Shown: positions 28,381-37,785 of the stretch, in pieces
Numbering within the stretch: the first letter of the stretch is position 1
Layout: the number at the start of each line of letters is the position of its first letter
NCBI GenBank assembly: GCA_016933815.1
Contig: JAFGAF010000104.1
Span: 1-40,642 of the forward strand
From: Prolixibacteraceae bacterium
GTDB lineage: Bacteria > Bacteroidota > Bacteroidia > Bacteroidales > Prolixibacteraceae
Length of the DNA: 40,642 nucleotides
Direction of reading: 5' to 3'
Made by a program: the position numbers and the translations under genes
Notes under the pieces: model-generated
Databases searched by the model: none
What the model saw: only the letters and a program-made list of their open reading frames with translations
Told to the model about the DNA's origin: nothing

Positions 28381-31086
28381 TTATTGAACTGTAATTGTAT
28401 TTCTTAGTCGTATGTCGCTGCTCGAAGCACCAATTTGGATTTCGAATTGGCCAGGCTCAACCATGTATTTTCGCAACATGCTGTTGTAGTAGCGAAAATC
28501 GACTGACGGTTTTAAGATAAACGAAACCGTTTTTTCTTCGCCTTTTGCCAGCGAAATTCTTTCGAAGGCTCGTAATTGTTTTACAGGCATTGGTTTTGAC
28601 GATTCAATATCGCGGACATAAAGTTGAATTGTTTCGTCGCCATTGTAATTGCCGTTGTTTTTGATTTTGAACGAAATATTGATGTTTTCATCCGGAGTAG
28701 CTGTTTGCTTGTCAATCTGCAAATCGGAATATTCGAATTTGGTATAACTTAAACCATGTCCGAATGGGTAGAGTGGCTCACCTTTGTAATACCTGTATGT
28801 GAAGCCTTTGCCTGCTTGCATGTTGTAGTCGGTAAAATCAGCAAGTTCGTTGGTCGATGTGTAAAAAGTAACAGGTAGGCGGCCAGCAGGGTTATAATTT
28901 CCCAGTAGTACATCGGCAACAGCATCGCCACCACGTTGACCGGGGTACCAAGCCATTAAGATGCCGGGGATTTCATTTTCTAAACCATCAAAAGCAATTG
29001 CACTGCCTGCCATAAGCACAAAAATGACCGGAGTTCCGGTGGCTACAAGTGCTTTGAGTGTTTTAACCTGTACTTCGGGCAGTTCAATTTTTGTGCGGTC
29101 ACCGCCATTGAACCCATCAATGCCTTGGCGGTTGCGCATTTCTTCACCTTCCCAATTGGCATCGAGGCCACCAACAAAAATGGCAACATCGGCCTTTTTA
29201 ACGTTGGCCAACATTTCGGCCGATGGTTCAAACGGACCTTTAGGCTTAGTTTCCTCCTCTTCAAGCTTTTTCCAAACCAGCATAATGCCGGCATCCTGTG
29301 TTGCTTCGAAATACTCAATTTTGATATTGTAAGTTTTGTCTTCTTCAAAATTGAATTTTGTGATTCCTTGTCTGAAAGTATTTTCGGACCAGTCGTTAAT
29401 TATTAATTGATCATCGATATAAATTCGGCAACCATCGTCGAAGAAAGCACCAAATTCGTACTCGCCTTGACCCGGCGAAAGTAGTTTTCCGCTCCAACGA
29501 ACCGAAAAATGATCGTTTTCGAGCGCATTTTCGGGTGTTAATATGCCTTGAGCTACAGCTGTTTCTGTTGGTGAGCCGGTACGCCAAAACATCCTGATTA
29601 CCGCATCGGTTTGTGTTAAAACAGGTTCGCCTTCAAGTGCTGCTCCTTTGAAATATTCCCCCCTTAAACCTTGTATTTTATTGCCATTTGGGTCGGTACT
29701 GCTCAGGTATTTCGATTCAACAAGCTGGTGGCGCATAGTGGGCTCATCGTGCTCAACAATTTGACAAGCTTCGTTGTAATATATTTTAACCTTAGGGCCA
29801 AGTGCTTTTTGTAAACCATCGAATACGGTTACTGGGTTCGAAGCATCGCCATAGTAATTTGCCCTTAATGCATCGATGCTTTTTGCGTTGGGGCCGAGAA
29901 TAGCTAACGATTTTATTTTCTTTTTATTAAGCGGAAGTATGCCGTCGTTTTTCAATAAAGTCATCGATTCCTGTGCCATTTTGTAGGCGTATTCGTCGTG
30001 ATCTTTACTATCGTTAACCGAAAAGGGTATTTGTGCGTAGGGAACCATTTCGGGCGGATCGAACATGCCCAATTTCATACGTGCCAGCATGAGCCGGTAC
30101 AATGCGCGGTCAATTTCACCTTCGTCGATAAGGCCTTTGTTTACAGCTTCGAGCATGGCTTCTTTATAAACACCGCCACAGTTGAGGTCGCAACCATGGC
30201 GAAGGCCAACGGCAGCAGCTTCTTCGGCTGAATTCACAATTTTGTGGTAGGCATAAATATCTCGAATGGCACCGCAGTCGGAAACTACATAGCCATCAAA
30301 ACCCCATTCTTTTCGAAGAATATCTTCGAGCAATAACCAGCTTGCCGAAGCCGATTGGCCATCAACGCGGTTGTATGCTCCCATGACTGAATAAGCTTTT
30401 GCATCGACAACAAGGTCGTGAAAAGCGGGCAGGTAAGTTTCCCATAAATCGCGGGCATTGGGAACTGCATTGAACCAATGGCGTTCGGGTTCGGGGCCGT
30501 TGTGTACGGCAAAATGTTTGGCCGTTGCAACCAATTTCAGGTATTTGGGGTCGTCGCCTTGCAAGCCACGCACAAATTGAATACCCATTTGTCCGGTAAG
30601 GTAGGGGTCTTCGCCATAGGTTTCGTGACCTCGTCCCCAGCGTGGATCCCTGAAAATGTTGATGTTAGGCGACCAGTATGTTAAGCCTTTGTAACGGCCA
30701 AAGTCGTTGTTCCGAAGTGCTTCGTGGTGTTTGGCACGAGCTTCGTCGCTAATAATGTTTGCCACATCGAAAATTAGTTTAGTGTTGAAAGTAGCCGCCA
30801 TTCCAATGGCTTGCGGAAATACAGTTGCAGTTCCGGCTCGTGCAACGCCGTGCAGGCATTCGTTCCACCAGTCGTATTCGTTTATACCTAAGCGAGGTAT
30901 TGCATCGGAATTGTTGCCCAATTGCGAAATTTTCTCTTCAAGGGTCATTTGCATAACTAAATCGAGAGCACGGGTTTCGAAATCGAGCGATGTGTCGGTG
31001 TATTTGGGGTTTTGCAGTTGTTGTGCTTGAGCAAAACTCAACATCAATATTGCAGCAAACAAGAGAACAATTCTTTTTGTCATCAT
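28381..31086 (-). CDS. glycoside hydrolase family 3 protein with PA14-like insert
   Basis: Signal peptide; ATAKHFAVHNGPEPERHWFNA, VVSDCGAIRDIYAYHKIV (nucleophile region), C-terminal fibronectin-III-like domain; PA14-like insert (GLRGEYFKGAALEGEPVL...IYIDDQLIINDW). Confidence 0.93.
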   Translation of the reverse strand: MMTKRIVLLFAAILMLSFAQAQQLQNPKYTDTSLDFETRALDLVMQMTLEEKISQLGNNSDAIPRLGINEYDWWNECLHGVARAGTATVFPQAIGMAATFNTKLIFDVANIISDEARAKHHEALRNNDFGRYKGLTYWSPNINIFRDPRWGRGHETYGEDPYLTGQMGIQFVRGLQGDDPKYLKLVATAKHFAVHNGPEPERHWFNAVPNARDLWETYLPAFHDLVVDAKAYSVMGAYNRVDGQSASASWLLLEDILRKEWGFDGYVVSDCGAIRDIYAYHKIVNSAEEAAAVGLRHGCDLNCGGVYKEAMLEAVNKGLIDEGEIDRALYRLMLARMKLGMFDPPEMVPYAQIPFSVNDSKDHDEYAYKMAQESMTLLKNDGILPLNKKKIKSLAILGPNAKSIDALRANYYGDASNPVTVFDGLQKALGPKVKIYYNEACQIVEHDEPTMRHQLVESKYLSSTDPNGNKIQGLRGEYFKGAALEGEPVLTQTDAVIRMFWRTGSPTETAVAQGILTPENALENDHFSVRWSGKLLSPGQGEYEFGAFFDDGCRIYIDDQLIINDWSENTFRQGITKFNFEEDKTYNIKIEYFEATQDAGIMLVWKKLEEEETKPKGPFEPSAEMLANVKKADVAIFVGGLDANWEGEEMRNRQGIDGFNGGDRTKIELPEVQVKTLKALVATGTPVIFVLMAGSAIAFDGLENEIPGILMAWYPGQRGGDAVADVLLGNYNPAGRLPVTFYTSTNELADFTDYNMQAGKGFTYRYYKGEPLYPFGHGLSYTKFEYSDLQIDKQTATPDENINISFKIKNNGNYNGDETIQLYVRDIESSKPMPVKQLRAFERISLAKGEEKTVSFILKPSVDFRYYNSMLRKYMVEPGQFEIQIGASSSDIRLRNTITVQ

Positions 31087-31114
31087 CTTAAATCATTGAA
31101 TGTGAATAAAAATA

Positions 31115-32104
31115 TTAGTTTTCTATTTGGTGCATTTCGTTGTGTTTTTTTAGGAGTTCGGCCATTACGAATTTGCCTGAGGGTTTTATTTGGTCTTCGG
31201 TCCAACCGCCTAAGGAGTCGGCATTTTCGATCAGTGCAGCTGAGCCTTCGTTTTTGTCAGCTACCGACCAGTTGCAATGGCTAATATGGTGTTTGTCCAT
31301 CCAGTTGTACCATTGGCGGGTTTCTTTTTCGTAAACATCGCCGTCGCCATTCGCTTCGGTAGTTCCGTATTCGGTTACAAAAAGGCAAAGTCCTTTCGAA
31401 ATAGCAGTGTCGCCACGTTGACGCAGTTCTTCACCATGGGTTCCGGCGTAAAAGTGCAGCGTATAGGCAATATTATCTGCATCGATTGGGTCATCGGCTG
31501 CTTCATCTACAAATTGCGACCAAATAGGTGTTCCGCAAACAATAATGTTATTTGGTGCATTTTTTCTGATTACAGTAATTATTTCTTCTGAATAGGGCTT
31601 CAGTATTTCGCTCCATGAAACCCTAATTGGTTCGTTGTAGATTTCGTATATAATGTTGGGATATTTGCCATATCGTTCCGAAATGATGCCAAAAAACTCT
31701 TTAGCAACTTCGGTGTTTTTTTCGGCCATGTGCGAGTGAAAATCAACAATAACATAAATACCCAAGTCGATTGCAGCATCAATAACATCGGTAACTTTTT
31801 TGAGCTCTGTTTCGGGGTTACCCATGTAGCCGTCGCGTTCAACCCCCATTGCGGCTCTTACAACAGAGCATTTCCATTCGTCGCGCAACCATTTTACACA
31901 ATCGTAATTGTAGTATTTGCCAATCCATTGGCTCCAAAATAACGACATGCCTGCCAGTTGAACAGTTTCACCATTTTCGCCAATAATTTTGGTTCCTTCA
32001 ATTTTGAGTTGACCATATTTTTCGACTGGTGTTGGTAGTTTCTTTGTGCACGAGGTGCTTAACAGAAGGGTAGTTACAAATAACGAAAGCAATAATTTTT
32101 TCAT
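31115..32104 (-). CDS. glycoside hydrolase family 5 endoglucanase-like lipoprotein
   Basis: Lipobox LLLSTSC; VVRAAMGVERDGYMGNP, VIVDFHSHMAEKN, NIIYEIYNEP (acid/base NEP), LFVTEYGTTEANGDG (nucleophile TEYG), CNWSVADKNEGSAAL. Confidence 0.92.
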   Translation of the reverse strand: MKKLLLSLFVTTLLLSTSCTKKLPTPVEKYGQLKIEGTKIIGENGETVQLAGMSLFWSQWIGKYYNYDCVKWLRDEWKCSVVRAAMGVERDGYMGNPETELKKVTDVIDAAIDLGIYVIVDFHSHMAEKNTEVAKEFFGIISERYGKYPNIIYEIYNEPIRVSWSEILKPYSEEIITVIRKNAPNNIIVCGTPIWSQFVDEAADDPIDADNIAYTLHFYAGTHGEELRQRGDTAISKGLCLFVTEYGTTEANGDGDVYEKETRQWYNWMDKHHISHCNWSVADKNEGSAALIENADSLGGWTEDQIKPSGKFVMAELLKKHNEMHQIEN

Positions 32105-32196
32105 ACGATTAATAGTTATATAGTTAGAATAATTGTTTAAATATAGTTTTTTGTGCCGATTTAGAAAAGGATTATTACAATTGACTACAATAAAAA

Positions 32197-32229
32197 AAAA
32201 TGAGGCCGCAACTAAGGCAACCCCATTTT
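32197..32229 (-). terminator. hairpin downstream of amt
   Basis: AAAATGAGGCC...GGCAACCCCATTTT imperfect inverted repeat between amt and the GH5 gene. Confidence 0.5.
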
Positions 32230-32263
32230 AAAACTACACAAAAAAACTGATGAATATTCAAGC

Positions 32264-33595
32264 TTATTCTTTTTTGTATTCAAAGCCATAAGTTTCGCTA
32301 TGCTGACTTAAATCGAGTCCAATTTTTTCTGAATTAGGTGTTACTCGCATGCCAATAATTTTGTTGGTAACCCAATAAAGGGCAAACGAACCTCCCAGGG
32401 CAAAAATGGTAACTATAACTAAGGCCAGAATATGGTAACCAAAAGTTTCGAATTCGCCATAAATGAGGCCAACTCCGCTTGCAAAAACTGCTGTCAGAAT
32501 CATTCCTGTAATACCACCTACGCCATGAGCAGGAAAAACGTCGAGTGTATCGTCGATGTTTGAACGATGACCAAAGTAGTTGATCGCAATGTTGCTTATT
32601 ATTGAAGCAGCAACGCCAATGAAAATACTTGATCCTACATTTACAAAGCCGGCAGCCGGGGTAATTGCAACTAAACCAACCACTAAGCCAATTGATGCGC
32701 CCATGGCTGATGGTTTTTTACCTTTTGCAGCATCGAAGAAAATGTAAGCAAGCATTGCTGCTGCCGAAGCGGTATTTGTGTTGAGCAGTGCAAGTGTTGC
32801 TGTTGCGTTTGCGCCTAAAGCCGAACCGGCGTTAAAACCAAACCAACCGAACCACAGCAACCCGGCGCCGAGAAGAACAAATGGTATGTTGGCAGGTTGT
32901 ATGGGTTTGTTGTAGTCTTTTCGTTTGCCCAGAAAAATTGCGCCTGCCAAAGCGGCAAAACCAGCCGACATGTGTACTACAGTTCCTCCTGCAAAATCGA
33001 GTACGCCCCAGTTGCGGAAAAGCCCGTTGGGGTGCCAGGTCATGTGGGCCAGTGGAGCATAAATAAATAAAGTGAACAGGCAAATGAAGAGCATGTATGC
33101 CCTAAAGCGAACGCGTCCGGCAAACGATCCGGTTATTAGGGCCGGTGTGATAATGGCAAACTTGAGTTGAAACATGGCAAAAAGAGCCAGCGGAATGGTT
33201 GGTGCAAGGTCGGGGTGGGTATGCCCATGAACGCCCCTGAACATGAAAAATGTGGCAGGATTTCCAATTATTCCTGAGCCGGCACCACCTATGCTGTCGC
33301 CAAATGCAAGGCTAAAACCAACAACTACCCATAAAATGCTTACAATTCCCATGGCAATAAAGCTTTGCAAAATGGTGGAAATTATGTGGCGTGGGTGTAT
33401 CATTCCTCCATAAAAAAAGCCTAAGCCTGGGGTCATTAATAAAACCAAGGCAGTGGCGGTAAGCATCCATGCTGTGTCGCCCGTGTTTAGTGCCGGATCG
33501 TCGGCAAAATGTCCGCTTCCAGGAAATAAAATTCCTAAAACAGCTGCAATAACTATAAGGCCCAGAATTAAGAGCCAACTACTTTTCCCTTTCAT
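32264..33595 (-). CDS. amt: ammonium transporter Amt
   Basis: 443 aa; DTAWMLTATALVLLMTPGLGFFYGGMI, FAGGTVVHMSAGFAALAGAIFLGKRK, HGVGGITGMILTAVFA. Confidence 0.96.
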   Translation of the reverse strand: MKGKSSWLLILGLIVIAAVLGILFPGSGHFADDPALNTGDTAWMLTATALVLLMTPGLGFFYGGMIHPRHIISTILQSFIAMGIVSILWVVVGFSLAFGDSIGGAGSGIIGNPATFFMFRGVHGHTHPDLAPTIPLALFAMFQLKFAIITPALITGSFAGRVRFRAYMLFICLFTLFIYAPLAHMTWHPNGLFRNWGVLDFAGGTVVHMSAGFAALAGAIFLGKRKDYNKPIQPANIPFVLLGAGLLWFGWFGFNAGSALGANATATLALLNTNTASAAAMLAYIFFDAAKGKKPSAMGASIGLVVGLVAITPAAGFVNVGSSIFIGVAASIISNIAINYFGHRSNIDDTLDVFPAHGVGGITGMILTAVFASGVGLIYGEFETFGYHILALVIVTIFALGGSFALYWVTNKIIGMRVTPNSEKIGLDLSQHSETYGFEYKKE

Positions 33596-33659
33596 AGTGT
33601 TTGATTTACTTATTTCTTAAAAAATAATCTATAAAATATCAAAAAGATTAAAATAATGG

Positions 33660-33667
33660 CAAATATA
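33660..33667 (-). promoter_or_regulatory. putative -7 element of the amt promoter (TATATTTG on - strand)
   Basis: CAAATATA on + strand = TATATTTG, about 65 bp upstream of the amt start; no matching -33 element. Confidence 0.4.
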
Positions 33668-33688
33668 TATCAAAAAAGTATTTTTCGA

Positions 33689-33731
33689 TGGGTGATTTTA
33701 AATAAAAATGATATTTTTTTGGGTGAATTTA
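33689..33731. repeat. direct repeat pair TGGGTGATTTTA (33689-33700) / TGGGTGAATTTA (33720-33731)
   Basis: 11/12 identical 12-mers offset by 31 bp in the divergent amt/lrp intergenic region. Confidence 0.6.
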
Positions 33732-33999
33732 CTGTGGGGTAATAATTCGAAGAAAGTGTTTGTTTGTTTTTTATGTCTGTTTTTAATGGCTGTTGTTCAA
33801 TTTGAGCATTTTAAATTGATTAAAATATCCCGTTGTGTGAGTTGGTAATTGTTTTGACAAAAAGATATTTGATGTTTTGCTGATAAAAAATGGTTATTAT
33901 GAAAAAAGGTTTGTGTTTGGATAGGTAATTTTGTGTATTTAGTTATTTTTGTGAAAAAGATAGTAATTTAGGCTTTTAACCTTGCAAAAATTTATAAAC

Positions 34000-34464
34000 A
34001 TGTCGATAAAACATCAACTTGACGAGATAGATTTAAAAATTTTAGATATAATAACTAAAAATGCTCGAATGCCGTTTAAGGATGTAGCTGCCGAATGTGG
34101 AATATCGAGGGCTGCAGTTCACCAAAGGGTAAACCGCATGGTTGATATGGAAGTTATTATTGGATCGGGTTATTATATCGATCCAAAGAAAGTTGATTAT
34201 CACACATGTACATATATTGGTATTTTTCTCGAAAAGGGTGGTATTTACGAAGATGTTGCCCGCAGGCTTGAGAAGATTCCTGAAGTTGTTGAGTGTCACT
34301 ATACTACAGGGCAATATGCCATATTTGCTAAAGTTTATGCACGCAACAACGAGCATTTAAAAGAAATACTTAACGAAAATATTCAGAAAATTGATGGTGT
34401 TTCGAGTACCGAAACTTTTATTTCGCTTGAGGAAACCTTTAAACGCGAAGTGCCAATTAATTAA
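34000..34464 (+). CDS. Lrp/AsnC family transcriptional regulator
   Basis: MSIKHQLDEIDLKILDIITKNARMPFKDVAAECGISRAAVHQRVNRMVDMEVI; AsnC HTH plus RAM domain. Start at the internal Met. Confidence 0.93.
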   Translation: MSIKHQLDEIDLKILDIITKNARMPFKDVAAECGISRAAVHQRVNRMVDMEVIIGSGYYIDPKKVDYHTCTYIGIFLEKGGIYEDVARRLEKIPEVVECHYTTGQYAIFAKVYARNNEHLKEILNENIQKIDGVSSTETFISLEETFKREVPIN

Positions 34465-35195
34465 CCTCGTTGTTTAACTACTTCGAACATAACTACTCCA
34501 GTAGCTACCGATACGTTTAACGATTCGATTTTTCCTTTTACCGGTATCTTAATTAATTCGTCGGCTGTTTTAAGCAGTTCGGTTGAAATGCCTGTGTCTT
34601 CGGCTCCTGCAATAATTGTGCAGGGCACTGTGTAATCGCATTCATGGTATAGCTGATTTGCTTTTTCGGTTGCCGCAAATATTTTTATGCCGTTTTCCTG
34701 AAGTTTTTTCAAGGTTAAATGGCCGCTTTTTACTTTGCAAACTGGAACAACATGCAGTGCTCCGGCCGATGTTTTAACTGCATCGGCGTTAATTTGTGCC
34801 GATCCTTTTTCGGGAACGATTATGGCGTGAACGCCGGCACACTCGGCACTGCGTACAATGGCTCCAAAGTTTCGTACGTCGCTTACCTGATCGAGATAAA
34901 CAAAAAACGGGCTGTCGCCATTTTCATAAGTACGTGCAATTATTTCATCGAGATCGAAAAATGGTACCGGCGAGAGAAAAGCAACTACCCCTTGATGGTT
35001 TTTGCGCGTTATTCGGTTGAGTTTTGGCTCAGGAACCGATTGTACATTAATTGAATGCTCTTTGATGAGTTCAGTCAGTTCTTTGTATAGTTCGCCTTGT
35101 AAACCCTTTTTTACAAGTAGTTTATCGATTGTTTTACCTGAGTTAACGGCTTCGATTACAGCCCTGATTCCAAAAATGAAGTTGCTTTTTTCCAT
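34461..35195 (-). CDS. rlmB: 23S rRNA (guanosine(2251)-2'-O)-methyltransferase RlmB
   Basis: FIFGIRAVIEAVNSGKTIDKLLVKKGLQGE...LDQVSDVRNFGAIVRSAECAGVHAII...IAGAEDTGIS...IPVKGKIESLNVSVATGVVMFE; SpoU family. Confidence 0.95.
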   Translation of the reverse strand: MEKSNFIFGIRAVIEAVNSGKTIDKLLVKKGLQGELYKELTELIKEHSINVQSVPEPKLNRITRKNHQGVVAFLSPVPFFDLDEIIARTYENGDSPFFVYLDQVSDVRNFGAIVRSAECAGVHAIIVPEKGSAQINADAVKTSAGALHVVPVCKVKSGHLTLKKLQENGIKIFAATEKANQLYHECDYTVPCTIIAGAEDTGISTELLKTADELIKIPVKGKIESLNVSVATGVVMFEVVKQRG

Positions 35196-35204
35196 GTTTC
35201 AAAG

Positions 35205-37148
35205 TTACCAAGTTTTTTTGTTTTGCCATGCATCGAGTTGCTCATTCGATAATTCCCATTCGTACATGGTTTGATCGAGTTGCCGTTTAACTTTTTCGTA
35301 CTCGTTGTATAAATTATGATCGGTATTATCGGGATTGGCCAATTGCTTATCCATATTTGCCAATTTGCTTTCCAAATCGGCTATTTTGTTTTCGAGCTCT
35401 TCGACTTGTTTTTCGGCCTTTTTAATTTCTTTGTTGATTTCTTTCTGTTCTTCGAAGCTTAGCTCAGTGCTTTTTGTGTTTTTATCTTCTTTTGTTGGAG
35501 TGCCGTTATTGCTGGTTTTTCGTTCGAGTTCTTTAAGCGATTCTATTTTTTTCTTGTTGATAAAATCGTAAATACCACCCAAGTGTTGAATAATTTTTTT
35601 GTCTTTGAATTCGTAAACGCAATCAACCAAACCATCGAGGAATTCGCGGTCGTGCGATACCAATAATATTGTACCGGTAAAATCGCTGAGGGCTTTTTTT
35701 AGTATTTCTTTCGATTGCATATCGAGGTGGTTGGTAGGTTCATCCATTACCAAAAAGTTTACCTCTTCGAGCATCAGTCTAACCATTGCAAGTCGTGTGC
35801 GTTCGCCTCCCGAAAGTACTTTTACTTTTTTATCGACTTCTTCGCCCGAGAACATGAATGCGCCAAGTATATCACGTATCTTTGTGCGTACGTCGCCAAC
35901 AGCTACCTTGTCGATTGTTTCAAGAATAGTGAGTTCACCATCGAGTAAATCGGCCTGGTTTTGAGCAAAGTATCCAATTTTAACGTTATGGCCAATTTTC
36001 ATTAAACCGCTGTGATCCAATTGATTCATTATTATACGAGCCAGTGTTGTTTTGCCTTCGCCGTTTTTGCCAACAAAGGCAATTTTTTCGCTTTGCTCAA
36101 TATATAAATCAATGTTTTGCAGCACCTCTAGTTGCCCGTAAGTTTTGCCAACAGTTTTGGCTTCGACAACAATTTTGCCTGAGCGAGGTGCAGGCGGAAA
36201 TTTAATGTTCAGCCGTTTGTGGTCTTCCTCGTCAACTTCAATGATGTCGATTTTCTCGAGTTGTTTAATGCGCGATTGAACTTGCACTGCTTTTGTGGCC
36301 TTGTACCTGAAGCGTTCAATGAAATCTTCGGTATCCTGAATCATTTTTTGTTGATTGCGGAAAGCTGCCAATTGTTGTTCGCGGCGCTCTGTTCTCAGTT
36401 CAACATATTTCGAATAGTTGGCTTTGTAATCGTAAATTCGACCCAACGATATTTCAATGGTGCGGTTGGTTACGTTGTCGAGGAAGGCCCTGTCGTGCGA
36501 AACCAAAACAATAGCTCCGCTGTAGTTTTTCAGAAAGTCTTCGAGCCATTGAATCGATTCAATATCGAGGTGGTTGGTAGGTTCGTCGAGCAGGAAAATG
36601 TGAGGTTTTTGTAACAGCAGTTTAGCCAACTCGATACGCATGCGCCAGCCTCCGCTGAATTCATTGGTTTGACGGGTGAAATCTTCGCGTTTAAAGCCCA
36701 ATCCAATTAATGTTTGTTCAATGTTTGCATGAAAACTATGCCCTCCCATTAGGTTAAAACGATCGGTAAGGTCGGTTGAACGTTGAATGAGTTGGTGGTA
36801 TTCGTCTGAGTCGTAATCAGTGCGTGTAGCCAGTTCATTGTTGAGCTTTTCAATTTTCTTTTCCATGTTAAGCAGCTCGCTAAAAGCTGTTTGGGCTTCG
36901 TCGAAAACGGTACGCGAATCACGCAATACCATGGTTTGTGGTAAATATCCAACAATTGCATCCTTGGGTGTTATAATGTTTCCTTCGGAAGGCTGTTGAA
37001 GCCCGGCCATCATTTTTAATAAGGTGGTTTTACCTGCCCCGTTTTTTCCTACCAAGCCAATACGGTCGCGAGGATTAACAATAAACGAAATGTCTTTGAA
37101 TAATTCGAATCCCCCAAAATTTAATTTTACCTGCTCAACTGAAATCAT
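35205..37148 (-). CDS. ABC-F family ATP-binding cassette protein
   Basis: Two ABC domains (GLVGKNGAGKTTLLK, GGWRMRIELAKLLLQKPHIFLLDEPTNHLD; AFVGKNGEGKTTLAR, LSGGERTRLAMVRLMLEEVNFLVMDEPTNHLD), interdomain linker, C-terminal coiled coil, no TMs. Confidence 0.95.
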   Translation of the reverse strand: MISVEQVKLNFGGFELFKDISFIVNPRDRIGLVGKNGAGKTTLLKMMAGLQQPSEGNIITPKDAIVGYLPQTMVLRDSRTVFDEAQTAFSELLNMEKKIEKLNNELATRTDYDSDEYHQLIQRSTDLTDRFNLMGGHSFHANIEQTLIGLGFKREDFTRQTNEFSGGWRMRIELAKLLLQKPHIFLLDEPTNHLDIESIQWLEDFLKNYSGAIVLVSHDRAFLDNVTNRTIEISLGRIYDYKANYSKYVELRTERREQQLAAFRNQQKMIQDTEDFIERFRYKATKAVQVQSRIKQLEKIDIIEVDEEDHKRLNIKFPPAPRSGKIVVEAKTVGKTYGQLEVLQNIDLYIEQSEKIAFVGKNGEGKTTLARIIMNQLDHSGLMKIGHNVKIGYFAQNQADLLDGELTILETIDKVAVGDVRTKIRDILGAFMFSGEEVDKKVKVLSGGERTRLAMVRLMLEEVNFLVMDEPTNHLDMQSKEILKKALSDFTGTILLVSHDREFLDGLVDCVYEFKDKKIIQHLGGIYDFINKKKIESLKELERKTSNNGTPTKEDKNTKSTELSFEEQKEINKEIKKAEKQVEELENKIADLESKLANMDKQLANPDNTDHNLYNEYEKVKRQLDQTMYEWELSNEQLDAWQNKKTW

Positions 37149-37284
37149 ACTGTGTGAAAATTTTGCCTGCAAAGATAACAGAATTGCTTAAAGCGCATAT
37201 CGAAAGTTTTTAGCGTTGTTTACCGATAAAAAACCAATACTCACCATCAGTTTTCATGCTTTTACAGTTTACATTCATTTTGCT

Positions 37285-37310
37285 TGTAACATTTTAAAAA
37301 CTAAGCAGTC
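37285..37310 (+). promoter_or_regulatory. possible ECF-sigma-like promoter upstream of the 114-aa secreted protein
   Basis: TGTAAC (37285-37290), 16-nt spacer, AGTC (37307-37310); resembles general ECF spacing (AAC-N16/17-CGTC) with one mismatch. Confidence 0.3.
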
Positions 37311-37369
37311 ATATAGGGTGTAAACACAAAACAAATAACAAAAAATAGTAACAATAAAAATTTAAAGTC

Positions 37370-37714
37370 ATGAAAACACTTATTTTAATCGCAATTGCAC
37401 TCGCAACCCTTATCGTTCCTTTTACCTCAAATGCAGCAAGTAAAAGTACTTCGAACGCCGATGTTGATTCTTTGAGTTTTGAGTATTTTGATGAAACCCA
37501 AGAAGCTGAACTCGAAATTGAACCTTGGATGGTGAATGACGAAGTTTGGAGTTATAACGAAACTGTTAATGAGCCTGAATTAAGCATTGAAAAATGGATG
37601 AGCGACGATAATTATTGGAGTAAAGGCAAAAGTCTTTTAAAAAATTCAGTAGAAGGTGAGTCGGAGTTGGTTATTCAAAAATGGATGACTGATAACAAAA
37701 CCTGGCGTTTGTAG
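37370..37714 (+). CDS. small secreted protein with three Trp/Met-containing repeats
   Basis: Signal peptide MKTLILIAIALATLIVPFTSNAA, then EAELEIEPWMVNDEVW / EPELSIEKWMSDDNYW / ESELVIQKWMTDNKTW. Confidence 0.85.
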   Translation: MKTLILIAIALATLIVPFTSNAASKSTSNADVDSLSFEYFDETQEAELEIEPWMVNDEVWSYNETVNEPELSIEKWMSDDNYWSKGKSLLKNSVEGESELVIQKWMTDNKTWRL

Positions 37715-37785
37715 TATAATTATTAAAATGAAAAGATTCTTCATAGTATTGGTTTAGATAGTTAGTTCGACAATTATTCAGTCTG

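Noticed and set aside
35205-37148. ABC-F protein as an antibiotic resistance determinant
   Set aside because: It resembles the general Uup/YdiF-like housekeeping ABC-F type with a C-terminal coiled coil; nothing in the sequence supports a resistance role.
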